A stretch of DNA of 64,000 nt from Gymnogyps californianus (taxonomy: Eukaryota; Chordata; Aves; Accipitriformes; Cathartidae): contig NC_059481.1 of assembly GCF_018139145.2 (NCBI RefSeq), positions 18,092,368 to 18,156,367 on the forward strand, read 5' to 3'. Below, piece by piece: positions 12,628-25,550 of the stretch. Under the pieces are notes generated by a model. That model did not search any database. It saw only the letters and a program-made list of their open reading frames with translations, and was not told the origin of the DNA. Position numbers and translations under genes: made by a program. Numbering within the stretch: the stretch's first letter is position 1; each line of letters starts with the position of its first letter.

Positions 12628-13004
12628 GAGCAGATTGCTGATCTTTTTTCCACTTATGGACCCTTAAAACATTACCAGTGGAGATGAGGATTCCTGTATA
12701 AATGTGAGCCTATGAGAATGGGCTTGGTCTTCACAACCGCCTTTGCAGACTTTTTGGATGTGCATCCACAGTTCCCTTCGGTTTGAAAAGTTCAATGGTT
12801 TATTTGAAACCAGTTGCATACTTTTTATCTTTAAGGAAATGTTTGCCTTTCTTCAGCGAACACAACAAAGTCACAACAATTAATAAAAACTTAACAAAAG
12901 CAAAAATATCCCCAAAATCCGCATCCACAGCCGGTCATTCCAAGCAACCTTTTCTTTTAGACATACCATTTCTACAGCCTCTTTCTTAGGACTTTTTTTC
13001 ACAG

Positions 13005-13152
13005 ATTCAGTCTCCCGATTAAGCTAGGACTTCACTGTGTTGTGGTCCCACCTTGCCGCTGTGCCACATGATGTGTGGGAAGGCAACAGCGAACAGCTTC
13101 TGCCTGGAAGCATGTGGACCTCGCTTTGACTGGAGCGATTTTTATTCTGCAG
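13005..13152 (+). other. candidate non-coding exon (148 bp)
   Basis: An acceptor-like CTTTTTTTCACAG ends at 13004 and a strong donor CTGCAG|GTGAGT breaks at 13152/13153. All three frames contain stops, so if spliced it would be non-coding or untranslated. It lies on the same strand 1.8 kb downstream of the candidate exon at 11160, so both could belong to one transcript. This is inferred from splice signals alone. Confidence 0.25.
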
Positions 13153-13524
13153 GTGAGTGCCCTGTATAACGATGTGTGTATGGTGGAGTGAAACATCTTA
13201 TTTTCATCCCTTGCTTTTGTCCCTTTTTGCTTGCTTCAGAACTTGATAATGATTGCAAAGCAGCAGCTGGGGAAACAGGCACATTGCTCAAGTGATATGA
13301 CGAGGATTTTAAGCATGGCTAAAATCAAAGGAAGCTACGGGCTAATCTCAAAGAACTTCCCTGCAAAACTTCAAATGGTCAGTAGGAATTAAAATGGCCG
13401 TTTCTTCCAACAACTTGCAGCCCTGCTTGTGTGTATAATCGTGCTCACTGAGCACATGTATCATCACGCTTCAGAGGGAAAAGCCCCACTCATAGGAGGA
13501 GTGTTAGTAAACCAAGTAAGCCAA

Positions 13525-13632
13525 GGTATGTGGAGAAAGCTAGTATCTTTTATTTGACAAACTAATCTCCGTCGGGGGTGAGGAGAAGACAAGCTTTCAG
13601 TTATAAAAGCCCATTGTCAGGTCTGAGACAGC
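13525..13632 (+). repeat. old amniote interspersed repeat
   Basis: The segment carries in order 'tagtatcttttatttgacaa', 'actaatctccgtcggg', 'gacaagctttcag' and 'attgtcaggtctgaga'. This matches a well-known old sauropsid repeat whose consensus includes 'atcttttattggaccaac', 'gacaagctttcgag' and 'cttcttcaggtctg'. I recognise the family pattern but am not sure of its library name. The copy is diverged. Confidence 0.65.
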
Positions 13633-16600
13633 ACATTGGTTTTCTGGTTGCAGCTCTCCAATTCAGTAATGATCATGTCTGATCCTACCTCAGGGCATAA
13701 AACCACTACCAGAAGCTGCACATCTCTTTTAGTGGGCCTTTCTACTGGAAATGCAGTTCTTTTCTTCCATTAAATTCTTAAAGAATGAAGAATTATTCAC
13801 AGCTGCTGGATTTATGAACAGGGCACAGCAACTGCGCGCACTGTATAGCCTAAAAATGAAGCTAACTTTGACTTTCAGTTTGTTTCTTAGCACATTGGCC
13901 ATGTGTATTCCCAGCAGGATTGCTGGAAAGAAACAGTGTCCACTGTATTCTGGCCCAGTGTAATCTGCATTTCTAATTGAGGCTATTCGCAAGTCCACTT
14001 ATCTGATGTGCAAAGAACAAATAATAAAGCAATGGGAAAATAGCAATCTGCAATGAAATCTTTGTTTTAAAATTCCTTCTTTTATCTCTCTCTCATATAA
14101 ATGTCGAGTGGAGATAGCACAAAGGATGCCTTGACAATGGCACTCGCTGCTGCAGAGGGTTGTGGCACTCTTGGTTGGTCTGATCTGCTTTCCATCTCCA
14201 GACTCCAACTCAACGGGGACACTGAGTGTTTGATCAGAAATGGCTCTGAGTGCTTCTAGATCCTGTTGATTTAGGTGGGGTTTGGGGGGTCTGCCACTTC
14301 AACTTGACATTCATTCAGCTTAATGATCCTTTCCTCTTGGAGCCCTCCATGGTTGGTTCAGGGGCTGAGCTGAAGCACAACCGTATTCATAACCAGAGTT
14401 TCCTAAATTGCTCACTTGTGAGGTTTCCAGTCTTTGGTACGTCTTGTCTCTTTTGGAAGGAGAGATGGATTTTGAAACTTCTAAACCAGCTTATACTTTC
14501 AGCCTTTCTTCTGATCGCTTGCCACATTTTGCAAACGCCCTCTGCTTTCACCCAGCTTGAGCCTCACTTAGAAGCTGAGCTTCATTCACCGACCTTGCCA
14601 CCCTTCCTGCTTGGTACCTCATCAGTTGACTTTGGCTCTGGTGTTTGCTGACAAGGTGCCACGCTCTCAGTGAAGCCCCAGGCTGGGTGAGACAGTCATC
14701 CAGTCTGCCCCACTGAATAGGCTGCTTACCTCTGATTTGGGAACTGCTCAGAAGATGGGAGAAAAAGGGAGTGGAAACGAAATTTCCAAAGGTATGAATT
14801 ATCAAGGGAAAGGTTAAACCCACCTCCCTGGGGTGTGGGTTGCTGATAATTCCTCTGAGAGTTTATCAAAAGAATCTGCTCTGGACCAAAATTTAATTTG
14901 ATTGGAAAACAGTCTCCAATGGCATTTTGTTTATCTTTTCAATTTTCAATACAGGAAAATGCTTTAATGGGTTTAAACCCCACATTTCATCAAGTTGCCT
15001 AGGGAAACTGAGGCTGTCTTTTTTTTTTTCTATACAAATGTAAACTGGAGGTAAATTTTTTTTGTTTCTCTTCAAATTTACATTTCCAGTGCTGAGAGAA
15101 TACAAGCCTTGAAGGTGCATGGGCAGAGGAGTACTCTGAGACACCACAACCTCCCTGTGCATCCATCTGTTGCATTTAGAGGAGAGTTCATTTTGGGGTT
15201 TGATTTAGCTTGAGACTTCTGCTGCTGTGGTCAATAAAGGCACAACCTGCAACATTAGATCACAGTGTCACTCCACAGAGCTTTTCTCCTATGACAAATT
15301 TTTCTAAAACCCCACTACTCAGTCCTTCTCAAGTACATAATCTAACATGGCGTATCCCCGGTGTTCAGAAGTTGCGACAGGTTTGTCTAAATCATGGATT
15401 ACTCTAAAAAAGCAAAAGAATTTAAAGCTCTGTGGGGCTTTTTTTAGGCTCTCTCTCACTGCTGAACCTTTAGCAGTCCCTTCTTTCTATTTTTCACGAT
15501 TTCTCCACTGTTCTCATACTACGATGTTCATACTGTTTTTTGCTTTTAGAAGCCAGTGCTAAAAAAAAATAAAAAACGAAATCAAAATATCATAAGACTG
15601 GTGATATATAACCACAAGACTTGGCAATACTTAATTTTCCTTCAAATTTAGCGTCGTCTTTTCATACACAGGTTTTCTCAGATTTCTCTTGCTTGAGGAA
15701 GCAGCCTGGAGCTTCGATTTTGCTGGGCATAATATAGAAAAAAGAAGAGGGGAACAGTGGGCTGTTGCTACAATTGGGAAACCTAATTTTTATCTCAGTC
15801 CATCAGTGAGTCAATGCTGGATGGATAGAGGAGCTTGCTCTTGTGACCAGATGGAGGAAAGCTGGAACTGGGATGTGTAATCTGAGAGCTCTTTTCCGTG
15901 AAGAGACAGGAAACATAACTGGAGGGAAGTGTTCAGAAAAGAGGTAAATAATCTGTGAAGTGGTTAATCTTTGTCCTGTTTGGGCTGTTTTGTCTATTCC
16001 TCATGGTATTGCTCTGCCCATCCTTCTTTTTTGTTGGAACCAAGGTGTACCACGCACATCACCATTTATACCTTTCACAGTTTCCTCTGCCTCTGGCACT
16101 ACAATTTGCAGAACTGCTTGGTGAACAGGATGAGAGACAGATCCATTTCAGTCATTTCTCACTTTCTACCTCTTTCCATGGGTTAAAATTCAGCAGGATC
16201 TCATCCCTGGTATGATTCATAGCCTGGAAGACAAGAACGCAGCTGGGGGTTGCAATATGCAACAGGTATGAGAAGGAAGGGAGATGCTTTATGCTGTTGT
16301 TGTCACCAAAAATAGATCCGTAAGACTGATGACAGAAATCCTCAAGATTAAATACAAATAAGAAAGAGCAGAAGTGAATCTTTTTTGCTAGCCACAGAGG
16401 AATAAGTGTTACAGACATACATGCGCTTCACAGATAATCCCAGCCTGTGATATGCAGCTTTTATTTTCAATATAATCTTAAAATAACAGCATGTGAAATG
16501 ATGATTTCCTGCTTGTCCCAGTCCTTGCAGAGGCCCAAACCAAGACATCCCACCTGTGACCCTTGGGCTAGAAAGATCAGACCTGAGCGAGTCTCGCCTA

Positions 16601-16640
16601 CTGTGTGAGAACCGCGACAACCTCCCTTGCCCATCGCGGG
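13633..16640. other. gene-free unique sequence
   Basis: No gene recognised. The 133-codon plus frame at 14250-14651 and the 89-codon minus frame at 13729-13998 have no recognisable protein content. Several short A or T runs are present near 15020-15060 and 15560-15580. Confidence 0.6.
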
Positions 16641-16700
16641 CTGTAAAAATGAACGCATGGGGGTAAAGCGCTTTGAGATCCTCAGACTGAGAAAGGTCAG
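16641..16700 (+). repeat. SINE 3' tail (MIR/AmnSINE-like)
   Basis: The run 'ctgtaaaaatgaacgcat' followed by GTAAAGCGCTTTGAGATCCT matches the 3' tail shared by old amniote SINEs with an LINE-derived end ('gtaaagcgctttgagatcctcagatgaaa'). The upstream body is too diverged to recognise. Confidence 0.6.
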
Positions 16701-19436
16701 GAGAGCGTCGCCGTCTCTTTCAGGAGCTCCAACACCAAGGGGAAAAATAAATCACACAAAGCTTAAATAGGAAACCGCAGCTGCTGTCAGATTAAATCTG
16801 TTACAAGTGCATTCCACTGCCTCGCTGAACAGTGTTTTATTTCACACCTCAAAATGTAAGGCCCAGTGCCACGGACTTGCTCCTTTTTCCCTATTCCCCC
16901 TAGATGACTTAACAAGCTGAAAGTGCAGCTGGAAATTAATGCTTCCTGTCTTTTTAAATAATGTGACATTGAAATCCCGGTATTTAATGCGTTGGCATTT
17001 AACATGCCACAATATTTCAGTTACTTTGCACTGGTTGGGGTGCAGAAGTGTTATTACAGCTGTTCTGAAATTCTGACAAAGAGGTGCATTTCTCTCTCTT
17101 TTTTTTTTTCTTCCCTCCACTATGTCCCACCATAATTGCTTTTTGCCACATCTCTGAACCGTAACCATGGCGATCCGCCACATTCATCAGAGGACCCTCT
17201 TGTTGTTTTGCTTGTGTGAATGTAAGAAGAGGAAAAAAAATTTAAAAAAAAGAAAGAAAAAAGAACGAGGGGGCATAAAATATTTGCAGAACTTTCAAAA
17301 AAAGCAGAGTTTCCCCCCCCCCCATTTTTTTTCTTTTCTTTTTTTTCTTAATGACAGAAGCTGTATTGGAGAAGTGGCCTGGCCAAAACACCAAGGACTT
17401 GTTCATAGCCTAAAAAAGGGAGGAGTCTGGTTCTGGAGGTGTCGCTCTTTGTGGAAAACAGACTTCGATGACTGGAGCTTTCAAGCCATTCCCCCCTGAA
17501 AGGAGGAATTGTTATGTGCAGAAGGGGCAGGAAAGGTTGACCCTTTTCCATTTCTGTCTGCTGACAAACTGGTCCTTGTTTGGAGAACAAGTTAATGCAG
17601 AACATCATTACCATATTAAAGTCATGCAGTTTCTGACTGGGGAAGGAGAAACCGCCTGGCTTTCGACAAAGATTTGGAGCTGCCCCTTTCTGGGTTTGCT
17701 GGGTACGTGGTCTGCTATTCATGCCATGGGTGGTGAGGAAGGAGAGATGTTGAAACCGCTGGCTGTGGTGGGGCAGGCAAGAGATGAAGGGGAAAGGGAA
17801 TGTTCTTGCTCTGAGATGTTTTTCAATGTCTGGCACCTCAATATACTTCTCTTTCACTGCTTCAAAAAGCTTTGAAAATCAGCCTGGAGACTTTCATGTT
17901 GAGGGACTTGGGCAGTTCATCTTTGCTCAGAGTGTGCTCGTGTCCTGGAGCTGTTTAGAAGGGATGGGAAAGCTGCCCGATGTTCAAAGTGGCCTTTGAT
18001 CTGCTTTGCCCACCCAGAGTAGCAATTCCAATCCATCAGTCACTGTTGGTGGATTCTCCAGGACACAAGGAAAGAGAAGCCAGCAGTGGTTGTTAGAGGG
18101 TCTGCCTGGCATCCCGTACTGCAGAGCACTTTTACGATTTCCGCTGTCCAGTCTGTCAAGTGAGATGGCTGGGGACAAGGGTTTGGTGCCCTGTAAAACC
18201 TCACTGCTCTTTCCTGAGGAACTCTAGGAGTCACTCTACATGTATTCATGCAGTGTGATTTAGCTGTAGAAGAGAATTGTCCCCCTGTAGAGGTAATATA
18301 TCTTATTTCCATGGAGTAGAAACAACTACCTGATATTAGTTTACTATCCTTCGACATGACAGCCAGGAATGGAGTGATGAAGCAGCTGTGCTCTGGATCC
18401 TATGGCAGCACTCACCAAGTGATCTTGAGAGATTTCCCGAATGTCCTTGCTGTGGCAATCATCTGCAGCAATACCTGATTGTCTTGTAAAGCAGTGGCTC
18501 TTGACATAAAGCCTCATCTGAATGAATAATTATATGTCCCAAGGCTATAAATTGTTATAATCAGGGACTAGGCTTTGTTTTGGCTTTACAGCATTTGGCA
18601 CGGGGGCTCTGGTGCCTGGGACTTCAGTGCAGCAATAGGCTGATGCAATTCACCCCCGAGTCCAGTTTGAAACTCCTTCACTTGGAGTCCTCTTGTGCTC
18701 CGGCTCTACAATGGCTGGTAGCACTCGTCAGCAATGACTGTGGAGCTGTGGCAATTAGGGGGGCTTCTGCTCTTCCTCATTTGCTCTCCCTCAGCCAGCT
18801 ACACCTCTGCCCTCTCCACCTTCCTCACTAGCAGCTCTGGTGGATCAAAGCCTACGTGCATGCCACCAGTGCCCCAGTTTGCAGGTTGGGATCTCAGCAC
18901 GCACCCAGCCTGTGTCAGTGGTTTCAGCCAGCTCACTGGACCATGCATGGTGCTGGCTGAGGCGGGGGCACGCATCTCCTCCTGCCATCAGCACAGTAAC
19001 CCGAGAGGAGGAAGGCTCCTCAGGCAAAGCTACTTATTGATGTGCCTCAGCAGGGGCATTTGCTGGCGAGGCAGAGCCACCAGAGCATTGCTCAGTGACC
19101 TGAGAGGTATTTGGTTGGAACATGTCTGGTTCTGTTCTCGTCTGGGAGCCATTTGATCTGTCCCCAAAGATGCAGCATAGCAAAGGCCCTGGGGCCCTCC
19201 CATGGGTGACAATGGATACACCGGGGTCTATAGAGCAAACTGGGTTGTCTACAAGTCAAAAAGTCTTAGAGACCCATTTCTAGGTGGGATTGTCAATATA
19301 GAATAACAAAGCAAAAAGCACTCCAGGCTAAATGTTATCAGTGATTATTTTTAACTTTATTTTTACCGTTTCTGATGTGTACTTCAATCTGTCTTGTTGA
19401 TGTTTACTTTTCCATTTGTGATAAGGGTCATATGTC
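16701..19436. other. gene-free stretch with homopolymer cluster
   Basis: No gene recognised. It contains the A-rich, C-run and T-rich cluster at 17215-17350. A 169-codon minus open frame (17348-17857) begins with GTG rather than ATG and resembles nothing known. Nothing supports transcription. Confidence 0.6.
17229..17350. repeat. A-rich, C11 and T-rich low-complexity cluster
   Basis: A purine-rich A/AAAG segment (17229-17270) is followed by a C11 run at 17313-17323 and a T-rich segment to about 17350. The mirror-like A-rich then pyrimidine-rich order is low-complexity sequence; no transposon body is visible. Confidence 0.75.
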
Positions 19437-19504
19437 ATGCCTCCCTTGCATCAGGTGCTATACAACCATGTACCGTCCTTCCCCCAAACAGCTCACAAAG
19501 TCTT
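19437..19504 (+). repeat. MIR-type SINE 5' body fragment
   Basis: The segment 'ttgcatcaggtgctatacaa' followed by 'ccgtccttcccccaaa' and 'cagctcacaaagtct' matches the portion of the sauropsid MIR-like SINE reading 'ctaggtgctgtacaaacac...cagtccctgccccaaagagcttacaatct'. The rest of the element is not recognisable here. Confidence 0.6.
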
Positions 19505-20589
19505 TCTCTGCAGATGAGTTCTCACTGGCGTTGCGGTCACCGAGTTGTACGTGCCCTTTAACAGGAGTTTCTTTAGAGGGTGTAAGACTCCTTATTTCTC
19601 TTCCCAAAAGCAATGAAGAGGTATGAACCTCCTCATTGGAAATAAAACAGGACATAAAAAGCCCGATAAAGTTTCAAAATATTTTCCATAATCAAAATTC
19701 TCAATCAAAATTCATAATAATTAGCAACACCTTAAAATTCAGTGATTTGGATATTTAGTATAGTGAAGCTTATTTGTCCTTGGGTTGTTTTCTTGCTTTC
19801 TGCTCTGTTTTCCCACATAAGGAAAATGTACTTCCTCCACATTCCCTAAAAACCTGGGACCTAAATGGTAATCTCAAAATATCTTTTCAGATATTTATCA
19901 ACCATAATGTACAACTTCCAAAATACTCAAAATTCTCTGCTAAATTCAAAAGAAGTGTCTGCCTCTGGAAGAATGTTGTGTATGCTCTTCGCAGCATGCA
20001 ATCAGAGGACAAAGGTAGAACCTTTTTTATGAGCAGGATCAACCATGTTTGATTAGGGATTCACTAAGTATATGTCTGCAGATGTAGAAACTTGTTAGTG
20101 AAAATTTTATATAAAGCTAAAGCTACTCACACTAAATAAACTGAAACAAGGTAAATTAAGTGGTGATTAATAAAAAGTGAAACAGCAACCTTTCGCTTGA
20201 AGAACTGTCTTAACTTTTTTTGCAAGGAAAATAGCACAATGAAGGAGCTATGTAAGGTCCCACTGGACCATGTGAGGTCCAGCCTGTGAGGCTGCAGGAG
20301 CTCTGGGAACACAACATCTCATCTCAAGAAAAAAAGGGCCACGGTATCAGCTGGGCTTTGGAGCTAGTTGTCAAACAGTGTGTGCTCCAACCCTGAGGTG
20401 CCAATTTAAACTTAGCTTTTTTTTCCCTAGATTTGAGCAATGGCCAGAGTTTTCAGTCTCCTGTGGATGAAAAACAATAAGCAGGTTCTCCAGGGATGCA
20501 TCTTGGTGGGGCTAGAAAGGTGCACTTTCCATATTGCTAATCTCTGAGTGAATTGCTCTAGTATAAGGTAGGTTCTGAGCCACAAATGA

Positions 20590-20609
20590 TTTTTTTTTTT
20601 TTTTTTTTT
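20590..20609. repeat. T20 homopolymer
   Basis: An uninterrupted run of 20 T. No LINE or SINE body was recognised on its 5' side on the minus strand, so it is probably a plain homopolymer. Confidence 0.8.
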
Positions 20610-22713
20610 AAGCTCTCTATTTTGGTTGTTATGGCTGAACACAAAACTAGGCTCAATGGGGCTGTTCGGTGGAGCTGCCATAGGCAGAAGAAGCTGCTTG
20701 AGGTTTCCTTCGGGCAGCATTGTAGCGATCTGTGTGATGAGCACCAGAAACCGTAATGCCAGGTAAAGCAAATGGAACTCGGAGCTGAAAATTAAATATT
20801 TTTAATTAAAATCCACATCTGCAAGCCACTTGCTGGGAGCCAGGGTTTGGCTGCTAAATTATGCTGACACGCTGGGATCACCAGTGTCAGAGACGGTAAT
20901 CCCAGAGAGGCAGCCAGCAGATCTTGCTGGTTAATATTTAAAAAGCTGCTGGCGCCTGATGGAAACTGTTTTGTGAACTACTCTATCAGGGCTGATTGTT
21001 TCTGCTTGTGAGTAGTGTCATACCTGTGTAGCTTAGCTGTCACTTCTGTCTATGGGGCAAGCCTGGCCTTGATGCAGGTTTCAAGATGTCTTCAAGCTCT
21101 TCTGATGTGATGGCTACTGAATTTGGTGTTATGCCAGCAATGTGCCATGAGCTCAAATTAGGCCATCCCCAGAGCTGTTCTAAATTGCTCCGACTGCTCT
21201 TTCAGTGGCTGTGGATAGCATCTCTTGACCACTCTGTCTTCTCTCTTAAATATTGTTAGGCAGGAAAAGGCTGAGGAGGGATGGCTAACGCCCTGCTAGG
21301 GTTACCGAGCCGGGGGTTTGTCCCATGCGTCCCACTCCACTGCTGGCTCTTGCCCCTCCGCTTCCCCAGCTGCTCCATTGGCCACCTTGCAGCCGTGACC
21401 ACAGCATCCCTCTGAGCCAGGGTTTTGTCTCTGTGTGGTCTGAAGAGACGCTCTGGGGATGGAAAGACGTGCCAAGAGAGGTTTCAGTTCACCGTCTTTT
21501 TTTGCTGTTAACAGAATAACTCTGAATCAGTCTCACGCAATCCTTCCTAATGCAGCTACGGAGGCAGGGAAGAGCCGAAGTGGAGTTAATTACGTTCCTC
21601 TGCACCACTCTGTGTACGTTATAGGCCGTGAGAGAAAGGATTTGAAGCCTTTTAGCAGTGATTTCAAAGCCAGAGAGTAGAGCAGCACGTTTATACCTGG
21701 TTAATAAGCCTCAGCTCTCATCAGCATTTAGCAACCCCCTACCCTGTCTTTATTGCTGTGTTGGTTTTCTATGCAAATGGATCTAATAGTATGTTTTTCA
21801 TTAAAAACAACAACAAAACTTGTATCCTAAGATCTTTTAGCAGGAAAGGAATAATGTCAAGTGGCAGATTAAGAAAGAGGTGCCAGAAAAGTTTTAGAAA
21901 AGCTTTTGGGAAGAGAAAAGTTGAAGCTTTTTGTTCAGCTCCCAGATTTCAGATTTGGTGTTGAAGTTTGTGTCTACTTAAAGGGAGAAACAGGGGTGGT
22001 AAGAGAGAGCTGAGAATTTACAGACTTCAAACATGAAGATCTCTGCAAGACAAAAGCTTGTCACCCTCATATATCTTCCCAATTAGCTGGGAAAAAAAGA
22101 CTTAATCAGTTGAGACGGTCTAAGCAAACAGGGTTATCTTTCAGCTTTCTCTGAAAGTGGCCAGATTAATACTTAGTTCTGTCGAACGAGAAGTGAAGTT
22201 TGGGGAAGCCAGCCCGCCTCGGAGAAGGGTTGCTGTCAGCGCCACAGAGGAGGCGATGAAACGCGAATGGTCAGGTTCACTGTTGTTTAAAATCAATGTC
22301 ATTTGTTCTAACACAACTTGGTTGTGTTTGTATTTTCAGTAATGTCTGGGAATAATTAATTCTCCTTCATTGAACAGATCCCCTGCTCTCTCATCACTCG
22401 AAAGAAACCCCCAAATTATATTAAAAAATTACTTTGACAACAAATTAACTCAAGATTTTAAACCAGTTGTCAGTGTCCCTTTAAGTTAAATCCTCTTTCC
22501 ACTTATAGCACAGACACATGAAAGAGGAGGCTGCCGTTCCTCAGCGAGCACGGAGGAAGATTGAGTTGTGTGTGGGAGGACAGAACAGGAGAACACTCCA
22601 GTTACTTGGGCCGCTCCTCTGGCAAAATTAATAAGTATTGTTAGAAAGTACTTCGCAGGGGCAAAAAAAAAGTTAATCTCCTAAGTGTAGTTGAATGATG
22701 AGGCTGAGCTGGC

Positions 22714-22743
22714 AATAATAATAATAAAGGGGAAAAAAAAAAA
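22714..22743. repeat. (AAT)n plus A11 microsatellite
   Basis: Short AAT repeats at 22714-22727 are followed by a run of 11 A at 22733-22743. Confidence 0.8.
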
Positions 22744-23744
22744 GTCTTTATTGAAAAAAGTTGGCTAATTTTCTCCACCATTCAGACTTATTCTGGGGAA
22801 ACAGGAGATAGCATTTTTGTCACTGTTTCCAAACTGGATAAATCACCCAATCTACAAGCCATAACAAATCCTTCTTCTGTTCCAGCTCTTTCTGAAGTTA
22901 TTTTTTCTCCAGAGAGGGAGAATTGCAGCCCCAAACTTGATTCAGAAGGGTCCAGGATATTCAAGCCTTCAAAGGTCATTCAGACACAAACTAAGACAGA
23001 CCATTTAGCAAGCATGTGGGGATTGAGTTCAAAATCAAATCTAGGTAGTACAAATACCCAGAAGAATTTTCTTTCCATTTTCTATTTTGCCCCATCACTC
23101 ATATATTGTACTATTGAGTTATCTAAAGAAATAAAGCATGTTTGTTATCTAGGTATATTCAGCAAACTTTATTCCTCTCCCAAGAGTTCATCCATCAGTT
23201 CCAGCCTCCACCTAAGCTGGGGACGTGTGGATCTGTAAGTATATCACTGCATCTTTCTACACCCTGTTCCTCATGATGGCCGATCAGCGGTACTTCAAAG
23301 AAAGTCCAAAACTGAACCCCGACAAAGCCCATAAGCCTGCCAGAAGACAAAAAGGGTGAGGGGGGGATAAATCCTTCTTGCTCTCCAGAAGTAACCACAG
23401 AAACCTGATGCATAAGATAAATACAATGCAAAAAAAGAGCAATCCAGTCTCCTTTCAACCCTTTGGGGATATACTGGCATGCAGGATTTATGTCGTCTTG
23501 GCAATACAATCCCTTTCAAAGGCTTATCAAATTCCAGTTCAGATTTCTTACTGTAACTGCTTAATTTTAGAAAACCATAACAGAGTTTCAATACTCAAAT
23601 AATCAATACCCATACTTTAATTTTCATGGTAAGAATATTCATGGTCGATCTATAATTAACTGATCTAGTTCCAATAGTGTCCTTCAACTTAATCTCTTTC
23701 TTTACTGTTCCCCTGGCCCCACCTTCCTGAACCCTGAATACATT

Positions 23745-24090
23745 TAAGAAGTGTCATCATAACCTCTTTTAATCTTTAGCTGTTTAAATAAGATAAAGTC
23801 CCTTAACCTCTTCATAAGGGGAGCCATTGCATTCCTGTCATGTATTTATACCCTTCTCTGCACTTGTCCCAGTAAGGTTTTTGTTCTTAAATACAGGTAC
23901 CAGACCTAGATGAAATATTTCCACAAGTTTTTATCAGTGCTTTGAACATTGATACCATTATTTTTGGTTTTACCAAAACCACCTCTCCTAACGCAGTCTA
24001 GTCATTCCTTGGCTGACCAATAAACCAGATTCATTCTTTCCTCTGTGGCACTTAATGGATTATTTTTTTCCAAGGCTTTGACATTCCTTT
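23745..24090 (-). repeat. old CR1/L3-like LINE fragment (antisense)
   Basis: Read in plus orientation the string of motifs 'taacctctt', 'tttaaataagataaa', 'ataagggg...ccattg', 'cccttctctgcacttgtccc', 'aaatacaggtaccagac', 'atcagtgctttgaacattga' and 'accacctctccta' follows the reverse complement of the 3' region of sauropsid CR1 elements ('...ctcttctctgaactcgctcc...ggacaccagaactg...cagtgcc...acctctccta'). The copy is strongly diverged. Its boundaries are approximate. Confidence 0.55.
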
Positions 24091-25314
24091 TTCCAGGACT
24101 TGGTGGATCTTTGGAAGAGTACAGCTGTGGCAATTCCAGTTTGAGGAAGCCAGAGTACCTTTGACCTTCGCTGGTTGATGAAATCTTATTACTCCATTTC
24201 TTCTCGGCATCTCTTCAGCCATTTTCAGCACAACTTGCGCTTGAAGCAGAGCAGGGGTTGTTTCTGTGCCTGGACGGAACTGGTAAGATGAAGAGAAGTC
24301 ACAGTTCTATAATAATAATAATACCTGCATAATGATAGTCTAGGTGATCCTTTCTTAGCCTGTGTTCCTAATGTGGTTTCAAACTAGCAGATGAAAAGGG
24401 ATTTTCAAACACAATGAGAGTGTCAGTCATGCTCTAAGCGTCTTTTGCTACCAAGTTTTGCAAAATTACAAATCAATTCATGTTGCCTATCAGGTTTCCG
24501 AAGAGCCACAAAACCAGTTGAAGCCAAATTATGGGGACTGTGTGGATTGTTCAGATGGTGCTTCAGCAGCTCCGTGGTGGTTTCCTGTGTGTCACCAGTT
24601 TAGACCAGTAGAGACTGTCCCAAGTTATCATTCACTTTTGGATCACAGATTGTATTTTTATATGAAGAATGCAATTATAAATAGTTTATAAAGTGTTAGT
24701 AAATTATTAATAGAGAAGAATACTCAAGTCATGAACAACATGTTATAGATTATTTAAAGCGCATCAGTTCTGGTAGCATAGATGAATATGAACCTGGCTA
24801 ATAAGCACAGTATTGAACAGTCCATAACAATTGATTTACTCATTATTAATGTATCTATTACTACCTTATTAACATGTTGTTCACTATTTACATGATTACC
24901 CTGACAGTAAATGAATCTAAACTGATTTCTTTTGAAACAATCGTTTGGAAAAGTCATTATTCTAGATTCTGAATTTTGAATTTATTGAAGAAAATACATA
25001 AGCATTTTTTTTGTCCCTGCAGTAAATTAAAAACGTGATTGTTTTTCGTGGCTTCCCAAAAGGTTGTGTTCCCTCTGCCACCGCAATCAAAACTCTTTTC
25101 CATAAGCTAATCAAGTTAATGTGCAGGCAAGGGAGTAAATGAAAATAATTATGTTCATCTAGGGCTTTGAAAGGAAAGAAGTTTACAACTTGACAAATGG
25201 ATGTTGACAGGACTGGTGGAAGTGTGGTCCATGTGCAAGTACATTGGTGAGATGGATGGGATGTACAGCTCTGGTTGGACGCAACGTTATCTGAGTGCAG
25301 CTCCTGGGATGACA
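24091..25314. other. gene-free AT-rich stretch
   Basis: No gene recognised. It contains an AAT microsatellite (24309-24322) and a very AT-rich segment around 24660-24960. The sequence just before 25315 may be a further diverged part of the CR1 copy that follows. Confidence 0.6.
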
Positions 25315-25550
25315 CTGAGGAAGGAGGAGGTAGGGTGAATATCAGGAAGCATTTCCTGGCAGCGAGGTCTGTCAGGCGGTGGAATGATGTCCCCGGAGAA
25401 ATGGAGGAAGTCCTGTTGCTAGAGTCAGTTAAAGGGTAGTCTAGACAAAACCATCATTAGGATATTCTCCTAAGGACCAGCCTTGTAGGTGGGGAGGGAA
25501 ATGACATGAGGGATGAGAAAACGACCTCATCCATCTCTGTCACCTTTAAA
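25315..25550 (+). repeat. CR1 LINE 3' end
   Basis: The segment contains, collinear with CR1 3' ends, 'gtgaatatcaggaagcattt', 'cctggcagcgaggtctgtca', 'ggcggtggaatgatgtcccc', 'gtctagacaaaacca' and a degenerate 'gatgacctcatcca...ctctgtc' end. This is the region of CR1 that normally encodes the C-terminus and 3' UTR. The open frame is destroyed by stops and indels, so it is a dead, truncated copy. Confidence 0.8.

Larger units (their letters stand above)
19505..23744. other. gene-free stretch with possible regulatory blocks
   Basis: No gene recognised. It holds a T20 run, an AAT/A-run microsatellite and two AT-rich, motif-dense blocks (about 20780-21010 and 22380-22510) listed as candidate conserved non-coding elements. 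Open frames are short and unremarkable. Confidence 0.55.

Noticed and set aside
17348..17857. 169-codon minus-strand open frame as a gene
   Set aside because: The first codon is GTG, the translation resembles no known protein, and it abuts low-complexity sequence.
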